From positions 1,201,510 to 1,265,509 of the forward strand of contig NZ_JACSPX010000001.1 in NCBI RefSeq assembly GCF_014836945.1: a stretch of DNA of 64,000 nt, written 5' to 3'. The notes under the pieces are model-generated. The model worked only from the letters and a program-made list of their open reading frames with translations. It did no database searches and was not told the origin of the DNA. The DNA comes from Microbacterium commune (GTDB taxonomy: Bacteria; Actinomycetota; Actinomycetes; Actinomycetales; Microbacteriaceae). Shown one piece after another: positions 57,909 through 64,000 of the stretch. Position numbers and translations under genes: made by a program. Numbering within the stretch: the first letter of the stretch is position 1; the number at the start of each line of letters is the position of its first letter.

Positions 57909-58406
57909 ATGGCCGGCGAAACCGTCATCACCGTGGTGGGCAACCTCACCGCAGACCCCGAGCTGCGTTACACGCAGAACGGACTGCCGGTGGCGAACTT
58001 CACCATCGCCTCGACCCCGCGCACGTTCGACCGTCAGGCCAACGAGTGGAAGGACGGCGAAGCGCTGTTCCTCCGCGCGTCGGTGTGGCGCGAGTTCGCC
58101 GAGCACGTGGCAGGTTCCCTGACGAAGGGCATGCGCGTCATCGCGCAGGGCCGTCTGCGTCAGCGCTCCTACCAGGACCGCGAAGGCAACCAGCGCACCT
58201 CGATCGAGCTGGAGGTTGACGAGATCGGTCCGTCGCTGCGATACGCGACGGCACAGGTCACGCGGGCCGCATCCAACGGTGGCGGTGGACAGTCGCGTCC
58301 GCAGCAGCAGCAGCAGGTCTCGGACGAGCCGTGGTCGACCCCCGGTTCCTCGAGCGCTGACGCCTGGAGCACTCCGGGCAGCTTCGGCGACGACACCCCG
58401 TTCTGA
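57909..58406 (+). CDS. ssb: Single-stranded DNA-binding protein
   Basis: A 165-aa SSB. The OB fold (~1-110) has [16 protein letters not shown] and [19 protein letters not shown]; a Gly/Gln-rich linker (QQQQQ) leads to the acidic C-terminal tip DDTPF that recruits partner proteins. It coats ssDNA in replication and repair. It lies 5 bp after rpsF and before a REP-like element and rpsR. Confidence 0.97.
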   Translation: MAGETVITVVGNLTADPELRYTQNGLPVANFTIASTPRTFDRQANEWKDGEALFLRASVWREFAEHVAGSLTKGMRVIAQGRLRQRSYQDREGNQRTSIELEVDEIGPSLRYATAQVTRAASNGGGGQSRPQQQQQVSDEPWSTPGSSSADAWSTPGSFGDDTPF

Positions 58407-58408
58407 AT

Positions 58409-58443
58409 TCCGGGTCCCTGAGCCTGTCGAAGGGCTCGGGCAT
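58409..58443. repeat. REP-like hairpin between ssb and rpsR
   Basis: CCCTGAGCCTGTCGAAGGGC followed by TCGGG forms a short hairpin (GAGCC/GGCTC) of the type dispersed in high-GC actinobacterial genomes. It is a shorter variant of the GAGC...TCGAA element seen elsewhere in the window. Confidence 0.6.
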
Positions 58444-58467
58444 CCGATCATCTCTTAAGGAAGAAAC

Positions 58468-58722
58468 ATGGCTGGAAAGTCGAGCGGCGATCGCCGCAAG
58501 CCGCGGAAGGGTGGCAAGCCCACCGCTCCCGCGAAGTCCATCCGCGTTGGCGTCATCGACTACAAGGATGTCGCGACGCTTCGCAAGTTCATCTCGGAGC
58601 GCGGCAAGATCCGTGCCCGTCGTATCACCGGTGTCTCCGTGCAGGAGCAGCGTCTGATCGCCAAGGCGATCAAGAACGCTCGCGAGATGGCTCTCCTGCC
58701 CTACGCCGGCGCTGGCCGCTGA
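58468..58722 (+). CDS. rpsR: 30S ribosomal protein S18
   Basis: An 84-aa basic protein with the S18 signature [20 protein letters not shown] and [22 protein letters not shown]. The N-terminus lacks the cysteines of zinc-binding S18 paralogues. AAGGAAG precedes the ATG. rplI follows after 11 bp. Confidence 0.97.
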   Translation: MAGKSSGDRRKPRKGGKPTAPAKSIRVGVIDYKDVATLRKFISERGKIRARRITGVSVQEQRLIAKAIKNAREMALLPYAGAGR

Positions 58723-58733
58723 GGGGTACGGAC

Positions 58734-59186
58734 ATGGCAAAGCTGATTCTCACGAACGAGGTCGCCGGGCTGGGTAGCGCCGGAGACGTCATCGAGGTCA
58801 AGAACGGGTACGCCCGCAACTACCTCGTCCCCAAGGGCTACGCCGTGGCGTGGACCCGTGGTGGCCAGAAGCAGGTCGAGTCGATCCAGGCAGCCCGCAA
58901 GGCCCGCCAGATCCACGACCTCGACGAGGCGACCGCACTCAAGAACAAGCTCGAGGGCACCAAGGTGCGTCTGGCCGTCAAGGCCGGCGCCGAGGGTCGC
59001 CTGTTCGGCTCGGTGAAGACGGCCGACGTGGCCGACGCCGTCGCGGCTGAGGGCCTCGGCTCGATCGACAAGCGCAAGGTGCACTTCACCTCGCCGATCA
59101 AGACGACGGGCGAGCACGAGGCGACGGTTCGTCTGCACGACGACGTCACCGCCGTGATCACCCTTCAGGTCACCGCCGCGAAGTAA
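58734..59186 (+). CDS. rplI: 50S ribosomal protein L9
   Basis: A 150-aa protein with the L9 N-terminal motif [20 protein letters not shown], the long connecting helix (~42-75) and C-terminal domain ([27 protein letters not shown]). Last gene of the operon, followed by a terminator. Confidence 0.97.
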   Translation: MAKLILTNEVAGLGSAGDVIEVKNGYARNYLVPKGYAVAWTRGGQKQVESIQAARKARQIHDLDEATALKNKLEGTKVRLAVKAGAEGRLFGSVKTADVADAVAAEGLGSIDKRKVHFTSPIKTTGEHEATVRLHDDVTAVITLQVTAAK

Positions 59187-59199
59187 TCTCGCTGAACCA

Positions 59200-59238
59200 G
59201 CAGGCCCCCGCCATCTCCGGATGCCGGGGGCCTTCTGC
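59200..59238 (+). terminator. Terminator of the rpsF-rplI operon
   Basis: GCAGGCCCCCG pairs with CGGGGGCCTTCTGC (an 8-9 bp core stem with flanking bases) around a 14-nt loop, 13 bp after the rplI stop. Confidence 0.7.
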
Positions 59239-59330
59239 ATGCGCGCCCGATGAGTTCGCCCCTGTCGGGTGGTGCGAGGTCGAATACGTACGCTTCCGCG
59301 GGCGCTCGCGTGCGTTTTCGACCCCGCACC

Positions 59331-59369
59331 GTCGGAGCGTCGGAGCGTCGGAGCGTCGGAGCGTCGGAT
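59331..59369. repeat. 8-bp tandem repeat (GTCGGAGC)
   Basis: Almost five copies of GTCGGAGC in the noncoding gap between the rplI and sortase-substrate terminators. No gene is seen in 59239-59395. Confidence 0.8.
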
Positions 59370-59395
59370 GCCTGTCGACGGATGCCGGTGGGCAT

Positions 59396-59440
59396 GCCGG
59401 TGCGGCGGATGCGCTGTCATGTCGCATCCGCCGCACCGGC
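59396..59440 (-). terminator. Strong terminator of the LAMTG-protein gene
   Basis: An 18-bp perfect stem (GCCGGTGCGGCGGATGCG and its complement) with a 9-nt loop, 6 bp past the minus-strand stop. Confidence 0.85.
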
Positions 59441-59445
59441 TGTGG

Positions 59446-60867
59446 TCAGGCCGCTGCGCGGGCGCGTCGGACCAGCGCGCCACCGATGAACAGCATCAGA
59501 CCGGCCAGCAGGGCAAGGGCCGGGGCCATCTCACCACCACCGGTCATGGCCAGCGCCCGGGTGCCGCTCGCGGCGGGGATCACGGACGCAGCGCGCGGCG
59601 ACGTCACGAGGGCCGCGGGGTCGATGCCGGCATCCGTCGCCTGGTCGGCGCCGGGCTCGCTTCCCTGGTCGGTGCCGGGGACGGTCCCCGGGTCAGTGCC
59701 CGTGTCGGTGCCGGGATCGGTGCCTGGCTCGGCCCCCGGATCGGTTCCCGGGTCAGTCCCGGGATCAGTACCGGGGTCGGTACCGGCATCGGTGTCTCCG
59801 GGAGTGGTTCCCGGGACCTCCACCGTGCTGTCGCCGATCAGGGAGATGCCGTTGCCGCCGATCGTGATGGGCGCGGTGATCGGAAGCAGCACCTGCGTGC
59901 CGCCGAGGATCCCACCGCTTCCATCCGTGGTGGGGTCGGCTGCGGGCGCACCGGTCGTCGGAATGCTGTCCGATCCCTGGGCTGCCGTGGCGTCGCCGAG
60001 GACGGAGATGCCGTTGCCGGTCACCGTGATCGGTGCGGTGATGGGTGCGAGCACCTGCGTGCCGCCGAGGATCCCGTCGTTTCCGCTCGTGGTGGCGTCG
60101 GTCGCGGGTGCCTCGGTGGGTGCCGATGTGCCCGTGGTTCCGTCTGCAGCCGTGGCGTCGCCGATCAGGGAGATGCCGTTGCCGCCGATCGTGATGGGTG
60201 CGGTGATGGGTGCGACCACCTGCGTGCCGCTGACGATCCCGTCGTCTCCGCTCGTGGTGGCATCGGTCACCGGCGCCGAAGCGGGCTCCGAGGCGGTGTC
60301 CGATCCCTGGGCGCCGGTGGCGTCCCCGAGCACGGAGAGGCCGTTGCCGGTCACCGTGATGGGTGCCGTCACCGAGATGAGGCCCTGCGTGCCCGACAGG
60401 ATCCCGTCCGACCCCGACGTGCTGACCGCCGCAGGTGCAGGTGCAGGTGCGGGCGCGGGCGCTGCGGCATCCGACTGAGCGGAGGACGAGCCCAGGACGC
60501 TCACGGCGTTCCCCGACACGGCCACCGGTGCGACCACGTCGATGAGCGCCTGAGTGCCAGAGACCACGCCGTTGTCGCCGCTGGTCTCAGCGGGAGCCGC
60601 GGGAGCCGCAGCGGGAGCCGCAGCGGGAGCCGGTGCCTGAGCCGCGGGCGCGGCTTCCGGCATCGAGCCGGCGGCCGCGTCGCCGAGCAGCGATACGGCG
60701 TTCCCGACCACGTCGACCGGCGCGGTGACCGGTGCGAGGATCTGCGTCCCCGAGAGAAGACCGTCCTCCCCATTCGTTTCGGCCGCGTTCGCGGCCGTGG
60801 CGCCGAGCAGCGAGACGCCGCCGGCGATGAGCGCGCCCCACAAGGCGTGCTTGACGATAGTGCGCAT
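59446..60867 (-). CDS. Chaplin-like repeat surface protein with LAMTG sorting signal
   Basis: A 473-aa secreted protein. Signal peptide 1-29 (ATAANA cleavage region). Six ~33-residue repeats start near 32, 95, 150, 205, 260 and 314, with a core like DGILSGTQVLAPITAPITV then GNGISVLGD, separated by Ala/Pro or Thr/Ser linkers. A TDPG-repeat spacer (~355-400) precedes the sorting signal LAMTG (439-443), a hydrophobic helix and RRARAAA. The GNxxSxxG repeats resemble chaplins but lack their cysteines. LAXTG is the class E sortase motif, so SrtE at 10 kb is the likely anchoring enzyme. AGGAG precedes the ATG. Confidence 0.88.
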   Translation of the reverse strand: MRTIVKHALWGALIAGGVSLLGATAANAAETNGEDGLLSGTQILAPVTAPVDVVGNAVSLLGDAAAGSMPEAAPAAQAPAPAAAPAAAPAAPAETSGDNGVVSGTQALIDVVAPVAVSGNAVSVLGSSSAQSDAAAPAPAPAPAPAAVSTSGSDGILSGTQGLISVTAPITVTGNGLSVLGDATGAQGSDTASEPASAPVTDATTSGDDGIVSGTQVVAPITAPITIGGNGISLIGDATAADGTTGTSAPTEAPATDATTSGNDGILGGTQVLAPITAPITVTGNGISVLGDATAAQGSDSIPTTGAPAADPTTDGSGGILGGTQVLLPITAPITIGGNGISLIGDSTVEVPGTTPGDTDAGTDPGTDPGTDPGTDPGAEPGTDPGTDTGTDPGTVPGTDQGSEPGADQATDAGIDPAALVTSPRAASVIPAASGTRALAMTGGGEMAPALALLAGLMLFIGGALVRRARAAA

Positions 60868-60951
60868 GAGAATTACTCCTGATCTGTGCGAGAGGAAGAT
60901 CACACGGTCGTGTGATCCGGGCGTGCCGATGCAGAATCGGCTGCCCTCTCG

Positions 60952-61968
60952 TCAGTCAGGAGAGACGTCGGTGCTGCCCGCCGGAGAATCCGGCAGAGCA
61001 GCATCCACGGGGATGCCCGTCCGGGAAGACGCCCCGAGATCGAGACGTGCGGAGGGAGGGCGGTCGGAACTCGTACCGGGCGCAGGCCCGCTGCCGCCGG
61101 CGGCGGAGGTCGGAGCGGCGACGCCGGGAGAGCTCGAGGGCGCGCCGGGCTGCTCTCCCGACGGAACGGTCGGCTGAGCGTGAGAATCGCGAGGGAGTAT
61201 CGCACCGGCATCCCGCATCACGGCGGGCAGGGCGGATGCCGACGGCTGCGCCACAGGCGTCACGGCGACGACCGACGCAGGCTCGACAGCCCACCCCGCC
61301 CCGCTGTCCGCGCCGGGATCCGCCGGGGAGCCGTCGGCATCGAGCGGGACCTCGAGGTCGGGAACCACGGCATCGTCGGTGCTCGGGATGCCCGGCTGAA
61401 GCCCGCCGACGACGGGGTCGACCGTGGTGCCGATCACAGGCGGAACGATCTCGAGAACGCTGTCGACGCCCGTCGCCACCTCGTCCACGAGGTCGGTCGC
61501 GCCCAGTCCGTCGACGACCGAACCCACCACGGGGACGCTGCCGACAGCATCCGTCACCGGGGTGACGATCGCGCTGACCGGAGCGGACGCCGCGACGTCC
61601 TCGACGGTCTTCGTCACGGTCGACACGGTGTCGCCGGTCTGCGCGATCACCTGCGCCGCGGGCGCGCCGACGACCGGAACCGAGGCCACGGTCGTCGTCG
61701 TCTTCTCCACGACCTGCTGGACGGTCGAAGTGACCGGAGCGGCCACCTGCTCGACGGTCGAGGTCGCCGCCTTCGCGACCGGGGCGACCACACCGCCCAG
61801 CGTGTCGCCCACCAGCGACGTGAGTCCTGACAGGGGCGCCGGGGTCTCGTCATCCGCTCGAGCCTCGCTGCCGGAGAGCACCGCGCTGAGAAGCGCCCAC
61901 GCGAGCACGAAGAACGCGCCCCAGAGGTACACCGCAGTTCTGCGGACCCCTGTCGTCTCGACGTTCAT
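60952..61968 (-). CDS. Secreted Val/Pro-rich protein upstream of the LAMTG protein
   Basis: A 338-aa exported protein of unknown function. A signal peptide (~10-37, AVYLWGAFFVLAWALLSAVL, SEARA) is followed by ~150 residues dominated by short Val/Thr/Pro repeats (VAAPVTSTVQQVVEKTTTTV, PVVG and APV motifs) and a disordered Pro/Ser/Gly C-terminal half. No sorting signal or membrane helix ends it. It lies 84 bp upstream of the LAMTG gene in the same direction and may share its transcript. Confidence 0.75.
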   Translation of the reverse strand: MNVETTGVRRTAVYLWGAFFVLAWALLSAVLSGSEARADDETPAPLSGLTSLVGDTLGGVVAPVAKAATSTVEQVAAPVTSTVQQVVEKTTTTVASVPVVGAPAAQVIAQTGDTVSTVTKTVEDVAASAPVSAIVTPVTDAVGSVPVVGSVVDGLGATDLVDEVATGVDSVLEIVPPVIGTTVDPVVGGLQPGIPSTDDAVVPDLEVPLDADGSPADPGADSGAGWAVEPASVVAVTPVAQPSASALPAVMRDAGAILPRDSHAQPTVPSGEQPGAPSSSPGVAAPTSAAGGSGPAPGTSSDRPPSARLDLGASSRTGIPVDAALPDSPAGSTDVSPD

Positions 61969-62095
61969 GCTCAGCCCCCGTGCAATCCGAGAATTCTCCG
62001 ATCGTGCCCAGGACGATACCCGACCACCTCGAAACCGTCCACCCCTCGAGTCGGCCGGGAAGCCCGCTCGTCGTCGTGCACTAGGTTCAGGACTC

Positions 62096-63127
62096 ATGAC
62101 CGCGCCGCTGCTCACCATGCCCACTCCGCGAACGGCACCGCTTCGGGGCGGACCGGTTCTGAACTGGGGTGTCACCGCGCCCGGCGGCATCGCCACCGAC
62201 TTCGTGCATGCCCTGCACACGCACACCGACCAGCGGGTGATCGCCGTCGCCTCACGATCGGTCGATCGCGCCCACGAGTTCGCCCGGCGGCACAGCATCG
62301 CCCGCGTGCACGAGGACTACGCCGCGCTGTACGACGACGAGCAGGTGCAGATCGTCTACATCGCGGCGCCGCACAGTGAGCACCGTCGCCTCGCGCTCGA
62401 TGCGATCGCCGCCGGCAGGCACGTGCTCATCGAGAAGCCGATCGCCGTCTCCGCCGACGAGGCGCGCGACATCGCCGCCGCTGCCCGCGCGGCCGGTGTC
62501 TTCGCGATGGAGGCGATGTGGACCCGCTTCCTTCCGCAGACGGATGTCATGCTGCACCTGCACGAGGACGGCGTCATCGGCGATCCGCGACTGGTCATCG
62601 CCGATCTCGGGTTCGCCGCCGACCCGCGTGCCGGCGGACGTCTCTTCGATCCGGCGCTGGGCGGGGGCGCACTGCTCGACCTCGGCGTCTACCCCGTCTG
62701 GCTCAGCCACCTGTGGCTGGGGGCGCCCACCGCGATCACGGCCCGCGGCACCCTCACCGCCTCGGGCGTCGATCAGCAGAGCGCGCTCGTTCTCGACTAC
62801 GCGTCGGGCGCTCAGGCGCTGCTGAGCGCGAGCATCCGGGTGACGTCGCCCGGCTCGGCATCCGTCTCGGGATCGCAGGGCGGACTGCAGGTCGATCCGT
62901 CGTTCGTCTTCCCCGGGGGATTCTCGGCAGAGCACGGCGACGCACGCGGCCGCTTCGTCGACGTCTCCGGTCTGACCCACCGCGACGGGATGGCCTGGCA
63001 GGCCGCGGCCGTCGCGCAGCACATCGATGACGGGCTTCGCGAGTCTCCGCTGCACCCGCTGCGGACCTCGATCGACGTGCTGGCGACCATCGACGAGGCA
63101 CGTCGCCAGCTGGCGATCACAGCCTGA
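62096..63127 (+). CDS. Gfo/Idh/MocA-family oxidoreductase
   Basis: A 343-aa NAD(P)-dependent sugar or cyclitol dehydrogenase homologue. The Rossmann start LNWGVTAPGGIATDFVHAL has a slightly altered Gly motif; VYIAAPHSEH, the EKPIAV lysine motif and GGGALLDLGVYPVWL are present. Its substrate is unknown. ATG at 62096, 8 nt after TAGGTT with no ribosome-binding site; longer frames overlap the divergent gene. It precedes the sugar-binding lipoprotein gene by 210 bp. Confidence 0.9.
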   Translation: MTAPLLTMPTPRTAPLRGGPVLNWGVTAPGGIATDFVHALHTHTDQRVIAVASRSVDRAHEFARRHSIARVHEDYAALYDDEQVQIVYIAAPHSEHRRLALDAIAAGRHVLIEKPIAVSADEARDIAAAARAAGVFAMEAMWTRFLPQTDVMLHLHEDGVIGDPRLVIADLGFAADPRAGGRLFDPALGGGALLDLGVYPVWLSHLWLGAPTAITARGTLTASGVDQQSALVLDYASGAQALLSASIRVTSPGSASVSGSQGGLQVDPSFVFPGGFSAEHGDARGRFVDVSGLTHRDGMAWQAAAVAQHIDDGLRESPLHPLRTSIDVLATIDEARRQLAITA

Positions 63128-63200
63128 CGAGGCCTGCGAGGTCTCCCGCGCGCACACCGGCTAGGCCCCGGCGTTCCGGCGTGCGGTTGCGGGTCTTCCG

Positions 63201-63304
63201 TGGGAGCGCGCCCATGAACCTCTTGACAGGTCGCAAAAGCCCGGCGTATCGTGAACGCCGAAGCCGCTGGGAGCGCTCCCACACAAATCATGGGAGCGCT
63301 TGCA
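63201..63304 (+). promoter_or_regulatory. Promoter with three CebR-type operators
   Basis: TTGACA (63223-63228), 18-bp spacer and TATCGT (63247-63252) form a good promoter. Around it lie TGGGAGCGCGCCCA (63201-63214), the perfect palindrome TGGGAGCGCTCCCA (63268-63281) and TGGGAGCGCTTGCA (63291-63304). The palindrome equals the known CebR/CelR operator for cellobiose-type sugar uptake in actinobacteria. Two sites lie past the transcription start, fitting repression. Confidence 0.82.
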
Positions 63305-63337
63305 TGCTTCGCCCGAAGCGCACACAAGGGAGTGACC

Positions 63338-64000
63338 GTGAAATCAGCACGAAGCAAGATCGCCGCGTCCGTCGCCGGCGTCGCCGCCGTGGCCCTCATC
63401 GCCACCGGATGCTCGACGGGGGGTGGCGCCGAAGCGAGTGACGACCAGATCACCCTGTCGATCACGACCTTCGGCACCATGGGCGTCGATGCGAAGTACG
63501 CCGAGTACATGAAGCAGAATCCGAACATCAAGATCGAGGCGACCAACCTCGAGGGGGGCGGCGCAGCCCGCGACGACGCCTACGCGAAGATCGCCGCAGG
63601 CACCGGGCTCAGCGACATCGTCGCGATCGAGGAGGGCTGGCTCGGCACGATCGCCGAGGTGTCCGACGCGTTCGTCGACCTGCGCGACTACGGCATCGAA
63701 GACGTCAAGGACTCCTGGCTCGACTGGAAGTACGAGCAGGGCACCACGGCCGACGGTCAGGTCATCGGCGCCGGCCTCGACATCGGGCCGCAGGGCCTGT
63801 GCTACCGCGGCGATCTGTTCGAGGCCGCCGGCCTGCCCAGCGAACGGGAAGAGGTGGCCGCCTACTTCGGTGGTGAGGACGCCACGTGGGATCGCTTCTT
63901 CGAGGTCGGCGAGGAGTATGTCGACAAGACAGGCAAGGCTTTCTACCACAGCCCGCGGTTCTTCTGGAACTCGTTCGTCAACCAGCAGGAAGAGGGCTAC
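63338..64000 (+). CDS. Sugar ABC transporter substrate-binding lipoprotein (5' part)
   Basis: The first 221 codons of an extracellular solute-binding protein; the gene runs off the window. A lipoprotein signal peptide ends in IATGC with C25 as lipidation site. The mature part matches the family-1 sugar-binding fold (LSITTFGTMGVDAKYAEYM, KIAAGTGLSDIVAIEEGWL, GLCYRGDLFEAAGLP). CebR-type operators upstream suggest cellobiose or another beta-glucoside or oligosaccharide. AAGGGAG precedes the GTG at 63338. Permease genes are expected downstream. Confidence 0.88.
   Translation, partial: MKSARSKIAASVAGVAAVALIATGCSTGGGAEASDDQITLSITTFGTMGVDAKYAEYMKQNPNIKIEATNLEGGGAARDDAYAKIAAGTGLSDIVAIEEGWLGTIAEVSDAFVDLRDYGIEDVKDSWLDWKYEQGTTADGQVIGAGLDIGPQGLCYRGDLFEAAGLPSEREEVAAYFGGEDATWDRFFEVGEEYVDKTGKAFYHSPRFFWNSFVNQQEEGY

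Noticed and set aside
63181..63441. A plus-strand frame starting at 63181 across the promoter
   Set aside because: It runs through the promoter and CebR-type operators and is out of frame with the lipoprotein signal peptide.

Overview
This is the origin-proximal region of a high-GC actinobacterial chromosome, most likely a Microbacteriaceae member close to Microbacterium. The order rpmH-dnaA-dnaN-recF-gyrB-gyrA on one side and rnpA-yidD-yidC-jag-rsmG-parA-parB on the other, the pknB/pbpA/rodA/pstP/fha cluster, crgA, a class E sortase and DUF3566 next to gyrA are all actinobacterial hallmarks. This is inferred from gene order and protein character; no database search was possible.

Layout. 0-9.3 kb: a C-terminal gene fragment, tRNA-Leu, then the seven-gene Ser/Thr phospho-signalling and cell-elongation operon fhaA-fhaB-pstP-rodA-pbpA-pknA-pknB. 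9.3-16.7 kb: a class E sortase operon on the minus strand (srtE, a 51-aa membrane protein, pabA/trpG-type amidotransferase), divergent crgA, rhomboid protease with cyclophilin, a YbaK-type deacylase, a NUDIX hydrolase, and an aminotransferase-AraC pair. 16.7-21.9 kb: tRNA-Ala, a DUF3253 gene, tRNA-Ile, a two-component system with a DUF4097-type protein, a VIT-family transporter and DUF3566. 21.9-29.5 kb: gyrA, gyrB, DUF721, recF, dnaN. 29.5-31.6 kb: oriC, dnaA and the dnaA promoter. 31.6-34.6 kb: rpmH-rnpA-yidD-yidC-jag-rsmG. 34.0-37.65 kb: about sixteen parS or parS-like sites, most of them in two tandem-repeat arrays that flank a small GIY-YIG nuclease gene and end inside the parA start codon; then parA-parB. 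39.6-49.6 kb: sugar porter, trxB-trxA behind a SigR-type promoter, murJ with a DUF6049-type secreted protein, a methyltransferase and an LLM-type flavin oxidoreductase. 49.6-56 kb: CCA-adding enzyme, then an alcohol/aldehyde oxidation cluster (adh, GAF regulator, aldehyde dehydrogenase, DUF779). 56-59.2 kb: a membrane protein and rpsF-ssb-rpsR-rplI. 59.4-64 kb: a cell-wall-anchored protein with six chaplin-like repeats and an LAMTG sorting signal, a second secreted protein, a Gfo/Idh/MocA oxidoreductase and the start of a sugar-binding lipoprotein gene under CebR-type operators.

How it fits together: replication starts at oriC (29.5-29.9 kb) and flanking housekeeping genes are transcribed away from it. 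The parS arrays 4-8 kb away form the centromere for ParAB. The srtE product at 10 kb is a good candidate to anchor the LAMTG protein at 60 kb. The most unusual parts are the repeat-built parS arrays with an embedded GIY-YIG gene, a DnaA-box-like cluster 18 kb from oriC, and the chaplin-like sortase substrate.
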